Below are positions 29,519 to 40,684 of a DNA stretch of 64,000 nt, piece by piece. The first letter of the stretch is position 1; each line of letters begins with the position of its first letter. The notes under the pieces are model-generated. The model worked only from the letters and a program-made list of their open reading frames with translations, ran no database searches and was not told the DNA's origin. The DNA lies in contig JANATG010000013.1 in NCBI GenBank assembly GCA_029449235.1, positions 1,116,001-1,180,000 of the forward strand, read 5' to 3'. This DNA comes from Linnemannia schmuckeri. Its lineage: Eukaryota > Mortierellomycota > Mortierellomycetes > Mortierellales > Mortierellaceae. A program made the position numbers and the translations under genes.

Positions 29519-29976
29519 TGGGTAAGTGACTTTCGTGCAAGGGTGTTGTGTTGGTGTGAGTAAAAGAGAATGTGAAGGCGAATGAGCAAGGTCTCTTGAA
29601 GGGAAAGAAAGAGAAAGAGGGGCGATGGCAGTGAATGTCAAACCAAAGTCTGAAAAATAGGGAACCCTCGTTCCTTGAGTACAAAAAAAATAAAAGAGCA
29701 CTGCACTGCGGCCCATTCGAAACAGTCACTGTGACAGACTTAAAAACCCCTTGCCATAAATGCATGCACATTTTACCCACAAGGCAGGCGCAGACCCTGC
29801 AAGCCTTGTTTATGTTTGTAGCTGTTGACACAGAATGAGAAATTATCCACTGAAACGACAGGGATGACTCCCACTTCTATCCATGACAGTCAACAAAACA
29901 AATATATGCCTATTTGAGCACGGTCCGTTTTTTGTTCCGTTTCTTGAATATATTTTCTTTCTCTTTCTTGGTCTAT
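29519..29976. other. Intergenic, TUT gene upstream / PPxY gene B 3' flank
   Basis: About 460 bases without a supported gene: upstream region of the nucleotidyltransferase gene and the 3' flank of the next minus-strand gene. Confidence 0.5.
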
Positions 29977-32037
29977 CTATAGGACTACCTGGCGCGCCAT
30001 GTCAAGTTCAGCCATGCCCGCGTGCGTGTTGAGTTTGAGACTCGAGTACCGGCCGCGAGGCATTTGTCCTGTCTCGGTCCGCCAGCCCTTCAACACCTTA
30101 TTCGATTCGTACTTGACCCTGGTCGTCTCCATGTCTACATGGGAAATACCAATCGAGCCACTTCCCGCCTCCACTCGGAATGTTCCCACGTACGGAGTTA
30201 CCTAATCATATTTTGAAAACGTTGTAAATGTTAGTTAGCTCCGTATCAGAATTCCTCGACCGAAAGACAAGAGCGCGCCCTCATAAAGTTGGTGCCACTT
30301 ACCAAGCCAACATCAATGTTGCCGTTGGTAACATTAACCTTGCCGTTCATAACCTCAGTGGACTGGGAGACATTCAGAGACACGTAACCATCAACCATAA
30401 GCACCGACATCGAAGGACCAACCACCACATTGCCCTCAATCGTGCCAACACTTCCTCCCAACGCCATCGCCGTCGCATTGGCATCGATCCGCGTGTATCC
30501 TGTCACGACTCGGGTGTTGAGGTCCTTGATCAGGAGCGGGTGGCCCGGAAGGAGCATCGCCAAGGTAACATTCCCTTCGTCCACAACAATCCTCAGTTTT
30601 TCCATCACCTTAATCCGTGGTGACAACGACAGCCGGATCACAGCTGATGTACAGTTGCTAGAGTCGGGATCCTTAAAGACTTCTAACTTGAGTTGACCCG
30701 TAGCCGGGTTGACTTCGGATTGGTGAGTGATCTTCCTGAACTCATCCCGGTCTCTTGCTGTTCCAAAGATAGCGATCTCTGACATGTCTGGATCCTCGCT
30801 TCTATAGTCCCGCTGATCCAGAATCACTGTCGTGGGCTATTATTGCTCGAAGTAGTAATAGCAATAGGATGAGTTAATAGCTGCATGCTTGAAATGTTCC
30901 ATTCAGACATAAAAACATTGGACAGGAAGAAGGGAAAAAAAAGGGGGGGGGCTGCCAACAAACATACCAAACCGCTGGCTGTAATATAGATGTCGCTGAT
31001 TTTAAGAGGGACGGAATGACTGAGAATCGACCTCGTGAATCCCACCCCACAGTTGCCGTTCTCAACCTATGATCATTTTTTGCAAGCAGGTCAATCAATT
31101 ATATATTAACAACCAACAACATGAGCATAATGAGTAGGAGGCGAACAAAAAACAAAAAGGGAAGATGAACATATCAAACAACAAACAACAAACAACAAAG
31201 CTTACATCGTCGTCATCATCGACAGTTATGGAGAGAAAGACAACCACTGCCAAGAAGATCAGCCAAAACTTGTTGAACCTACGGGAACCATCATCTAAAC
31301 CATCATCTAGTTTGTTCAATAACGACAAGAAGCAAACAAAGCGTCAGAAAAATAAGGCGTCTTGCAAAGATTACAGCATGAAATTTTACCTGACTTTACA
31401 TCATAAGTAGCCAAAAAAAAACAACAAATCCTGTCTTTGCTCAAGACGTACTGGTAGATCGAGGCGATCCAGGAGTGTATGGTGTGGCGGGTGGAATAGT
31501 CGAGTACGATGTTGCAGGGGGTCCAGAGGAAGGCAGGAGTGGTGCCGAGGGGTTAGAGAATCCATGGTTATTGATGTCTCCATAATAGTTCTGTGTTGTT
31601 CTTGGTGGTGTTGGTGCTACCTCATCGTACGCTGGTGGCGGTTGGTCGTCTAGTAACATGAAAATGTTCAAATAGAAAATGAATATCAGACGGCTGTTTC
31701 TGCGGGTGTACGATATCTGGTATATGAAACCATTTTTTTTCGTTGTTGGACACACACCTTCTGGATAGTGTTGTGCATCCTGCTGGGCGGGTATAGCGAA
31801 GGGTGCTGTTGGTGCTGCAGGTAGTTGTTGTGGAGAGGTTGCTGCTGATGCTTGAGTGCTCGTTGTTGCTGATGGAGGTGCAGAGGGAATAGAAGGGGAA
31901 GTGATAGGAAAAGTAGAAGAAGAGGGTGCGTCGTTAAAGCCAGCGGCGTAGGGCGATTGCTGTCCGAATGTTGACTGTTCTTCCTCGGGGATGAGCACAG
32001 TTGGGTTGACACCCTTGCGGTCCTTGGAGTCAGCCAT
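29977..32037 (-). CDS. PPxY-containing single-pass membrane protein with beta-rich ectodomain (paralogue of 20267-22822)
   Basis: Six exons (32037-31758, 31649-31452, 31306 or 31294 to 31206, 31066-30968, 30836-30303, 30201-29977) give 478 or 474 residues depending on which of two in-frame acceptors is used for exon 3. The start MADSKDRKGVNP is followed by STFGQQSPYAAGF, matching GNQSPFAT of the plus-strand paralogue, a Ser/Pro/Thr/Gln-rich region and the PPxY motif in DDQPPPAYDEV (about 96). The basic SRRFNK precedes the span FWLIFLAVVVFLSITV and an acidic DDDDD. The outer 300 residues contain strand-like repeats (KLRIVVDEGNVTLAML, NGKVNVTNGNIDVGL, AGSGSIGISHVD) and several N-x-S/T sites. 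PPxY motifs bind WW domains, for example Rsp5/NEDD4 ligases, so a trafficking adaptor role is possible but unproven. Confidence 0.83.
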
Positions 32038-32343
32038 GTGTTAGCTGTGTGAAAAGTCGTGCTGATTGTGGGGCAGTAGAACGTTTACGTGAATGAAATG
32101 AGAATGGGCGAGTGAGGAGAATTCGATGGGAAGAAGCAAATGGGTGAGAGGAAGAGCGAATACAAAAAAGGAAGTCTGCACGAGAGTACAAAGGATCATG
32201 GTCTCTCTTGTTCACGTTGCACAGACCCTTAAGAATCCGTCATAACTGCGGGCTAAGGGCTAACGCCAAGAATGCGCCTCTTCTAATTAATCTATTCACC
32301 TAAGACCATCAGTCGATCTTATTTTATTCATACAGATATCTTC
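32038..32343. other. Intergenic, PPxY gene B upstream / P450 3' flank
   Basis: 306 bases: promoter of the gene ending at 32037 on its right side and the 3' flank of the P450. No gene seen. Confidence 0.5.
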
Positions 32344-34803
32344 CTAGGCACCGACGCGCTTCTTCATCTTGATCACATAACTCTCAGTCGCAAACGCAGT
32401 GGTAATAAACTGCACGTAGTCCTCTCTCTGCCGGGGCACATACTCAATATCATATGTCGTCAGAATCGTCGCCAAAATTAGCCTCATCGCCATCCTATTT
32501 GTATCGAAGATAAAAAAGGGGGGCTTCGCATTAGCAACAAGCAAGAAAGAAGGTCTAACAATAAAATCGCGTCTAAAGAACAAGCAACTTACATTGCAAA
32601 GTTCTTGCCGACACAGTTGCGGGTGCCCGCAGAGAAGGGGTAAAAGGTGAAATCCTGGATTGGAGGGAAGGGTGATTCCTCGGGAATCCATCTCTCAGGG
32701 AAGAAGTTGTTGGGCTCAGGGAAGTAGTCGGCATTATAGTGCAACTGTGAAATTTGTGCCAACACGACTATTAGCGATAGATGTGAAAAAGGTTAATAGT
32801 TTGTGACAAAAGGCAGGAACTTACATGTGGTTATGAGATGTGATACTAATAGGGACTTACTTGTACCCTTGGGAATGTTGTATCCTCCCATAACAGTGTC
32901 TTCAGTCACTTCTCGAGGCAATCCTACAAATTACAAATAAGAAAACGCGCCAGAATTTAGTACCAGTCATTTAACAGCCAGAAAAAAGTAATACGATGTT
33001 ATCTTACCAGTGGCGGCAACGGGGCGCAAGCGCATGGATTCGTTAATGCAGGCTGTGAGATACGTCAGCTTGCGGACTTGATCATAGGTAGGCAAAGCTC
33101 CTGTGGGGTTGCTTGCTGTGGCCTGGTCAAGTTCCTCACGTAATCTTCTCAACGCCTTGGGATGCTTGACAAGATACATCAATGCGACTGTAATTGCCGT
33201 CGACGAAGTTTCTGATCCAGCAATTCTAAGTACAAAAAGGAGAAAGTGATATTTGAGTGAATTGCGGCCCAAATTCATTGTTTTGCCAGACCGCCTCGCG
33301 GCATGCCACTTGATATAACGAAAATATGACACTTACAGGAAGACAAGGGCCTCGGTTTGGACAGCTCGGTCGGTCAATTTCCCAGCAATCATATCTGCGT
33401 ACTCATCTCCAGTCTCGCCATTACCACTCGCCCGCTCGTTCGCCTGAGCATCAATCAAGAACTGTAACAGATCCGCTCTCCTGCCAGCCTCCCCGGCCTG
33501 TCGTCTAACATTAACGCGCTCGACCGAAAAATCGATAAACGAGTAATCAATCGGGACAAGCCAACGCATCCAAGGATTGAAAGTCTGTTGCATACTGCGC
33601 TTCAAACTCTTTGCCATCTGTTTGGGGATTGGATGGTTGTCGTCCTTGACCATGTGGAATGATTCTCCAAAGGCCGTCTCGCCGATAATGTCAAGTGAGA
33701 GTCGGTTCATGAATGAGCAAATGTTGATGTGTCCCTTTGGCAGGATCTTGGCTCCGTTCTGAACTGAGGTTGGGTCCTGCAGGATCTCGTCGATCTTTTG
33801 AATCAGAATGCGAATGCAGTCTGCCATGATAGGTTCTAGCGATCGAAGGTATTGTAATCCGAACGCTGGTGCGACAAGGCGTCTCTAGATAGTTTATCAT
33901 ACGTGAAGGCAAAGCACATCGTTAGAATAACGTTAGCACAAAACTGCAAGATTACTAAATATTTGCCAAGGTGGGTTTACTCTATTCTTGTGAAAGTCCT
34001 TGTTGCGCGAGGAGAAGAGACTATGCTGCTTGTAAAGCTCTAGTCCCTCATGAATCTCGCTCTTAGGATAGTCGGAGGCAACAAGAATCTCGTGGATAGC
34101 ATCCTTGTCCGCAACCGATACAATGTTAGGTGCTAATATGAAATAACAGAGGATGACTTTGTCAGCCTGCATTGTCGCAGTAGGAGTTCTTCCAGTGAAT
34201 AGTTTCAGAACTGAAAGTACTTGCCTACTCGGACTATCTTGCCATAACGCTCATGCGTCTTTGGCAGGAAGTAATGGCTATGTGAAATCAACGGGCAGAC
34301 GAATGGCGTTAGATTTTTACACCACAAGATGCATAATGCACAGCAGACGCTGCAACGAGCGTATACCTTCGCCCAGTATAGACGCCCAGCCCGGTGAACA
34401 CATAGGTGAATGCAAAGAGACCTGCAGGAAGATGGCTCAAACGGTCAAAGTAGCGAGTAATAATGAACTAGTCAAATTAGAGATGAATGAAAAAATGAGT
34501 TACCAAGGCATTCCCAAGGACAAGGTTGTAGTACGCTGAATAACAAAAACAGTTAAAGTGACAAAACGGAAAAATCCTTGTGGAGTGAGAGCGAGAGCGT
34601 GCAGGGAATGAGCAAAGAAGAACAGATGGAATGTGGAGGGAGAGAGGACTCTGTATTACCTTTCGAAGGGCGTTCAAGAAGACGAACGTAGCTATGACCC
34701 TGACGATGCTTCGGGGTTTCTTCAAATCCGCCAAGGATTTCGGATACTTATCCAAGAATGCCTTGAGAAAAGGCCAGTTGTTCAGTGTCGACAGAACTGC
34801 CAT
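32344..34803 (-). CDS. Cytochrome P450 monooxygenase
   Basis: Ten exons (34803-34660, 34535-34504, 34435-34367, 34277-34225, 34132-33981, 33884-33337, 33225-33008, 32923-32861, 32767-32593, 32494-32344) join in frame to 534 residues. The N-terminus carries a hydrophobic membrane anchor region (VRVIATFVFLNAL). Landmarks: I-helix AGSETSST (335-342), the ExxR pair in ESMRLRP (E395, R398), PERW, and the heme-binding loop FSAGTRNCVG with Cys478. The protein should be an ER-anchored heme monooxygenase needing a P450 reductase; the substrate cannot be predicted. The intron after exon 4 begins GCAAGT rather than GT, which restores the typical VAPNIVSV. The 32-base exon 2 is the least certain piece. 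No tailoring-enzyme cluster surrounds it. Confidence 0.92.
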
Positions 34804-35949
34804 GTTTTTAAGGATTAGGAAAGCAGTTGATGAGCAGTAGCGGATAGGAGAAGCGGATGTTCGGGTGCCAGAGTTGTTGAGAAGAAGGAGAAAGGGAAAA
34901 GGGAAAGAGAGAGAAGAATGAAAACGTGAACATTCAGAGAAAAATAAGGCCAACTAAAAGTCCGAGAAGGACATTGGGAAAGGGAAGAGAGGGATGGGGG
35001 TACGAGCGGCGGATCGATTTTTACACGGCGTGGATCACACCCCCTTTAGTGTAGCATTTTCGGCTGGCGGTTTGTGCTCACATCGCACACACTAAGCACG
35101 CACGCGTACTGTGCCTCTCCTCTTCCTTTTCCTTGACTTCTTCAGCGCACAAGTACATCTAAACCCTCATCAGCCGAGGAGCTGAACGAGGGACGAAGAG
35201 AAGTCACAGGCAGCGGCTGGTATACCAGCAGCAGAAAAGCGGGAAGAATGGCGAAAAAAGGAGGAAACCGGTATATGCTTGTTGTTGCTAAAGATTCCCA
35301 CGTACCGAGTGAGGATCGACAGTTGACGTTCGTCCCTTTCTTGAAAACCAATTGCTCCGAGGCGAACAACGGTCGAGGATTATGATGATGCTCTCGTAGC
35401 GAGGTCGTCAGCGAAACAAACCATGAGCCGAAGATACCCACCTGTCTTGAAACCTGATTTTTTGTTCTTAGCAAAGGTATCATAAGAGGTTTTCAATTCT
35501 CCGCCAAAGAAAAAAAGGAGTGAAGAAATGGCATCACCGTTACTAAAGGTGAAACGGGATGCTAGTGCCAAGGGTAACTGTGCCCTAGTCCAGGTGCATG
35601 GGACAAAAAGAAGGATCGATCTGATACACACTCACACTGCGCAGTTGTATGAGGTACATGTGTTGGGCGCGTTTAATCGACGTGATTTTTTGTATCCAAA
35701 GAACAAAAATAACGCGTGTAAGTGAGCGACGGTCAGGATAACCATCTCGCATGGACCAAGACTCATGATGGATAGATAGATAGACAAGAGAGAAGCAATG
35801 CTTTGCTTGGAAGGATTGAGGATGTCCTTGTCCATTTGTTATGTGCCCACATAAAGCAGAATGACGTGTTCGAACAGTTTGGGGCTCAACAATTGCCCAT
35901 TGTCTGTCCCCCGCACACCCAGTCACATCTAAGTCTTGTCTTTGCAAGA
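34804..35949. other. Divergent intergenic region P450 / SOD1
   Basis: About 1.15 kb between the P450 start and the SOD1 promoter. Open frames on both strands are of poor coding character and overlap each other; nothing supported. Confidence 0.5.
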
Positions 35950-36074
35950 AGGCATAAAAAGGTGCGCAGAGCTCCATTCTTTTTCCTTCCTTTTTTCTTT
36001 CTCTCATCTCATTCCGTCAACCAACACACACTTCCCTCTTCCTACCACACCACCAACAAACAACTACATACAAC
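35950..36074 (+). promoter_or_regulatory. SOD1 core promoter and leader
   Basis: A TATA-like CATAAAAAGG lies at 35953-35962, about 120 bases before the ATG. It is followed by a dense pyrimidine tract (about 35976-36012) and a CAACCAACACACAC/ACCACCAACAAACAAC leader directly before the start codon, the layout typical of highly expressed fungal genes. Confidence 0.6.
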
Positions 36075-37251
36075 ATGACTGTCAAGGCTGTCTGCGTCTT
36101 CCGCTCCAACGAGAAGAATGTCACCGGAACCATCCACTTCACCCAGGAGAACGAGGCCGCCCCCGTCCACGTCAAGGCCGAGCTCGCTGGTTTGACCCCC
36201 GGTAAACACGGATTCCACATCCAGTAAGTTAATCTACAGGCGACTGCGCTGCGCTTTTTTCTGGGATATGTTTTTGATAATGAGGGCAATGGAGCAATGA
36301 TCGCGTTGGTCGATCAGTATTTCACGCCATCAATACCTGATTTGCGTTTTGAGGAAGAAAAAGTGAGCGTTTGGTGTTTTTATCGTCGTTGGTGATACTT
36401 TTTGAAGGATTTTTTTTATGGTTCCTATTCGACCCGGGAACATGATTAACAAAATTGAGAGAGGATAGATCGAGAAACCACCTCCTATCGCACCATATAC
36501 CCAAACACGCCATATCGACCCTCTCTTTCACTCCGAAAAAACAAAGAAACCAACAACACCGCCCTGTAGACAATTGCGCGTGAGAAATCCGTGAGAATTG
36601 CTGCAGCAAAGAAAGCCAATCCCTTCTCTTCCTCTCCTCTTCCTCATCCTCACACTCCCCCACCTTTTATCGCCCCTCCTCGTTGTGTCATTGCTGGCCC
36701 ATTATACGCCTTTGCATGAAAGAAAAAATTCTTTTGGCACTAATACGTTTTATGTCTTAACCTAATAGCGAGTTCGGTGACAACACCAACGGATGCTTGT
36801 CTGCCGGTGCTCACTTCAACCCCCACGGCCAGACCCACGGTGCCCCCACCGCTTCAGTCCGCCACGCCGGTGATCTCGGAAACATCACCGCCGATGCCAA
36901 CGGCAAGGCCACCTTCGACGACACCGACTCCCAGCTCAAGCTCATCGGACCTCACAGCATTATCGGGTATGTCTTTATATCCTTTTTGTGGAAAGAGAAA
37001 GAAGGCTTCCATTGTTTTTTTATTGTTCTTTCTATGGATGGATAACAGACGGGCTTCACAAATTCATATCTGATCGCAATTCCTAATACCTTTTGCCTTC
37101 TCTCTTTGGATAATCATTCCACTTTAATAGACGCACCGTTGTTGTCCACGAGAACGAGGATGATCTCGGACTTGGCGGCCACGAGCTCTCTCCCTCCACC
37201 GGTAACGCTGGCGGTCGTCTCGCCTGCGGTGTCATTGGTGTCACCAAGTAA
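36075..37251 (+). CDS. SOD1: Cu/Zn superoxide dismutase
   Basis: Three exons (36075-36223, 36769-36966, 37131-37251) give 155 residues, the normal size of the cytosolic enzyme, which converts superoxide to oxygen and peroxide. All metal ligands are visible: GFHIHEFGD (two Cu-binding His, split by intron 1), the bridging His in AGAHFNPHG, THG and RHAGD (Zn ligands), and VVVHENEDDLG (last Cu-binding His). Both disulfide cysteines are present (NGCLSAGA and LACGVIG), as is the active-site Arg in GNAGGRLACG. There is no signal or transit peptide. Intron 1 is 545 bases, several times longer than most introns in this window. Codon use is strongly C-ending, as expected for an abundant protein. Confidence 0.98.
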
Positions 37252-37514
37252 ATCTCTCCTCCTTCCATCATCAACAAAAACTTTGGATTGTGTCGCGTTG
37301 AAGAAAAAACAAAAAAAAAAGTAAGCTGAGGAAAAAACCCAGAGGGAAGCGGGAGCTCAATTGGACACACTTTAGGAGAAGAACGTATCAGCGCGATCGT
37401 TTTTCTTTTTTCTTCTTCTTTTCTTTGACTTGCGCTTCTTTTCTTGCTACCCTTCAACTTTCACTCTTCATTTCAAAAAACCTGTACATATTTGTAAAGC
37501 TCTCTCTGCAAACA

Positions 37515-37558
37515 AATAAAATCCATCAAATCAAAAAAAAAAAAAAAAAAAAAAAAAA
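37515..37558 (+). terminator. SOD1 polyadenylation signal and genomic A-tract
   Basis: AATAAA at 37515-37520, about 265 bases after the SOD1 stop, is followed 13 bases later by a run of about 26 A (37533-37558) in the genomic strand. Confidence 0.55.
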
Positions 37559-38559
37559 TTGACATTTGTTCCAATTGCGCAGTGGGGCGACATATGTTAG
37601 ATCTACAGCCCTTTAGAGTGCGGATTATCTATTGCTTGACCTCATAGGCAATTGTCCTCTCCTTGGTCTGTGCCAACCAACGTCCATTCCACCATGTACG
37701 ATGACACATGACACACCCATTCTTCTGTATTCGTTCATGAGAACTATTATCACTTTCTGTTTGATTATGCATTTAGTTGTTGGGTTTATTATCGCGCGTT
37801 TTTTCTTCTATGTTAAACCATGTGCGATTGTTTGGGTTGTGAGAGAAGGGAGGGAGCGAGAGTGAGTGAGGAGGAGAAGGGTTGATGTGTGGTAGCTTGA
37901 AAGCTTCGTTGACGCATCAAAATAGTGAACGGGTAGTCTTCTATGGTGCGTTTAGTAGGTGAAGAAAGAGAGATTGTGGGTTAGTTCACTGTTGCCCTCT
38001 GTTACATATCATGTTCTTTTCGCTTATAAAAGTTCCTGCACTTAGCCGATCGATCGATCAATCCAGAGGTCTGTTTGGTCGTCAATTGATCTGCAGGTCC
38101 TCATGTGAGGCAACAGATACACAAAACTGTGATGTAGCTTGCACTTTGGCATGAACAATCCTGTGGGTCGAACTATCTGCTCCTGGATCCGATTATGCTG
38201 GTATCGATGGTTCTGTCGTGTCCCATTGCAAAATGATCCAAAAGGAATATTGCGTTGTATATGACGCGGTTAATCACTTGCTCGCTGTATTCGTCGTTGT
38301 GTCTTCCTCAATTTCTCCTTGGGATTATCGCTTGATCAAACTTGTACTGTCCAGCCTCCTCCCTTGCTTTCTTTCCTTCCGATTGCTCTCGAACAGTTAC
38401 TCCATCGTCTTCCTGATAATCGGTTATCCATGAAGAAGTCGCTGCACGCCTTGTCCTTTGTTTATGACCGGATCCTTCAGCATCTGCTTAGGTCGGTATG
38501 AATCCTGTTTCAACAGTGCCATAAATATAAACGCACCCTTTGAGCTAGGCTTGCAGCAT
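37559..38559. other. Intergenic SOD1 / NDUFB3 (convergent)
   Basis: About 1 kb between two convergent genes. No coding frame or RNA gene is supported; short open frames are Cys/Phe/Ile-rich and not protein-like. Confidence 0.5.
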
Positions 38560-38763
38560 TTAGTGGTGGCCATGACCCTCAGAGTGTCCGTGATGATGAG
38601 CGTCCTTAGGGGCGGTCACGTATTCGTATCCGAGGTAGGCGGCAAAGGCAACGGTGGCAATGCCGAGACCGGGGAACATGGTGGCAATACGGGTTCTGCG
38701 CGTGAACAGCGCATGGTTGCGCCAGGCGTGGTGCTTTGCCCAAGGGTCCTGGAAGTTGGCCAT
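38560..38763 (-). CDS. NDUFB3: NADH:ubiquinone oxidoreductase subunit B3 (complex I)
   Basis: A single-exon frame of 67 residues. MANFQDPWAKHHAWRNHALF followed by TRRTRIATMFPGLGIATVAFAAYLGYEYV matches the family pattern of NDUFB3/B12: a DPWA-x3-AWR motif, then FPG-x-G at the start of the single membrane helix. It is an accessory subunit of the membrane arm of mitochondrial complex I. The C-terminal tail after the helix is unusual in being rich in histidine (APKDAHHHGHSEGHGHH). The size fits a compact fungal form. No intron is needed and the ATG is preceded by a leader without other upstream in-frame coding sequence. Confidence 0.88.
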   Translation of the reverse strand: MANFQDPWAKHHAWRNHALFTRRTRIATMFPGLGIATVAFAAYLGYEYVTAPKDAHHHGHSEGHGHH

Positions 38764-39145
38764 TGTTCTGGATTGTGAGAAGGAGAGTGAGGAGGAGGAG
38801 GGGGTGTGATGGGAGTGATTTGGACTTTGGAGACACGATCAGTCTGAAAGATCCGAATGTCCGAAGCCGTGAAGGTCAATTTTTGTGACGTAGTAGAATC
38901 AACGAGTGATGGACGAGCTTTGGTTCCAGAGACCAGAAATTGAACCTTTTTTTTTTTTTCCTTTTTTCTCGAGTGCCTCAGAAGGGGTTAATCAAAAGCA
39001 GACAAAGGATACTATATCAAGCATGGCAGCGTCTTTTTCTATTGAAAGCTTACTAAAATTACATGAGGCGCTGGGAGGGGGATAAATGCTTTGCTCTGTA
39101 CACTGTGCTTGCTAATGTATCTCTAATGTATTGTGGTCACCACAA
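38764..39145. other. Intergenic NDUFB3 / GNAT gene
   Basis: Upstream region of the NDUFB3 gene and 3' flank of the acetyltransferase gene, with an 11-base T run near 38950. No gene seen. Confidence 0.5.
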
Positions 39146-39823
39146 CTAATAGTCGTAGTCTATCTTGACGATGGACTTGGTGGCAGGATCCTTGTGCACA
39201 GCATACGTACAAATATCCCTCATCACTCCCAACTTGGGGATCAAAATCGACTTGCTCGCCAACTCCAACTCCATCCCGGCCCGCTCTGCAACCTTTCTCG
39301 AAGGCCAGTTCTCGACATACGACACCGCTCTCACAATATCACATCCCATATCCTTGATCGCAATCTCCTCCACCAAAAACCTCCCCACCCTCGCCGCAAA
39401 ACCCTTGCCGGTATGCTCGGGACTCAACCAATACCCAATATCGGCAACTGTCAACGGAGTTCCAGTGACGGGATGAACGGGTTGAGGATGCTTCTCGTCG
39501 TAATGATCAAAATGCAAGTGGGCCCATCCGATCAAGGGGCCGTGGGGGGTAGTCCGCATGGCCCAATGGGTGTTGATGCCAATGGCGGAAACGGTATTGT
39601 GGGCCTTTTGGATACGGTCCTGGGCGTGGGATTCGAGGTAAGGGTATTGAAAGAGAGCAGAGCCGTTGTAGACGTCTTGGTTGATGTTGAGGATCCGGAC
39701 CATCTCGGGAATATCTGAGAACTCGACCGCAGAGAGGTAAAGGGAGGGATCTTGGCAGACGGTGTAAGGGCCCATGCATTTGGCCGACTCGCGAGTGTAT
39801 CCTCCTGTAGTGGGTGCTGTCAT
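39146..39823 (-). CDS. GNAT-family N-acetyltransferase (RimJ/RimL-like)
   Basis: 225 residues, one exon, taken from the ATG at 39823 (MTAPTTGGYTRES) because the 60 open codons upstream are leader-like. The layout is that of the GNAT fold: an N-terminal strand and helix (LSAVEFSDIPEMVRILN), a central part with DIGYWLSPEHTGKGFAARVG, where the GKGFAARVG turn corresponds to the acetyl-CoA pyrophosphate-binding motif A (Q/R-x-x-G-x-G/A), then a long helix with RAVSYVENWPSRKVAERAGM, the typical 'N-x-x-S-x-x-x-x-x-x-x-G' motif of RimJ/RimL-type enzymes. Acceptor substrate unknown (protein N-termini, small amines or antibiotics are all possible). No signal sequence, so probably cytosolic. Confidence 0.88.
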   Translation of the reverse strand: MTAPTTGGYTRESAKCMGPYTVCQDPSLYLSAVEFSDIPEMVRILNINQDVYNGSALFQYPYLESHAQDRIQKAHNTVSAIGINTHWAMRTTPHGPLIGWAHLHFDHYDEKHPQPVHPVTGTPLTVADIGYWLSPEHTGKGFAARVGRFLVEEIAIKDMGCDIVRAVSYVENWPSRKVAERAGMELELASKSILIPKLGVMRDICTYAVHKDPATKSIVKIDYDY

Positions 39824-40684
39824 CTTGAGGACTGGCTTGGGAAGGATTAGGATTGGCTTGACTGAGTAGGTAGAGTTGACAAGCGAACTTGTTCGTTGGA
39901 GAAAGAAGAAACAAAAAGAAATGGGAACTCTGACTTTTCCTTTTATACAGTGGGTAAAAAGATCGTTCGATTGTCCGGTGGGCTTGCCGGGATAACCCAA
40001 CAAAGAGTTTATCCGCTTGAAGTTGCCAACGTAGCATTTTCAACGGTTTTCTTCTTTACCTTTCTCCCTTACTCTTCTCCTTCACTTTATTCGACCACCG
40101 TTACCTGGTTAACCCATGATGATAACATCCTTCCTCGCTATTGTCTCTCCCCTTGACAATACCACTCTCCTCTCTATCACTCGATAGCCTTTCAATTATT
40201 CACTCGTTCTCTACGGACGCAATTTTTTTTTTTTTTTTTTTTTTTTTGGCCCTCATGACCAGCTAAAACAATTCCTCAACATCAGAAGTGATTTTTTGAA
40301 AATCTAACAGTGTGTGACTCACGGACGCCCTGTTCGGCCATGGAGTAACGAACGAGTCTCTATTTTTTTCGATGGACTTCGTTGATGTTCAATGCCTGGG
40401 TTGCAAAGATTCACTCCATTTTCAGTAAGGTTAAGATCCAAACCGACAAACGACTCTCCCCTTTTCTTGAGTTTGCGTGCTTTCAATTGGGCAATTTGGC
40501 CAAACTGAAAGAATGTGTTAAGTGTGAGGTCGTGGATCCAACACTGCTCATTGGACTGGTGTCTTATCCTTCCACTGACAAAATAATATCATGTCAGTTA
40601 GAGCCTGGACTCCAACCTTGATTGTCCACTTTATTATTTACGGCTTTTATTGAAATACCATGAGTCCTCCTTTTCTACTCTAGG
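39824..40684. other. Intergenic GNAT gene / channel gene
   Basis: About 860 bases: promoter of the acetyltransferase gene and 3' flank of the channel gene. Contains a T run of about 25 bases (40223-40247). No gene supported. Confidence 0.5.

Noticed and set aside
35142..35631. Minus-strand frames between P450 and SOD1
   Set aside because: They overlap one another in different frames, are short, and have no recognisable protein character or splice partners.
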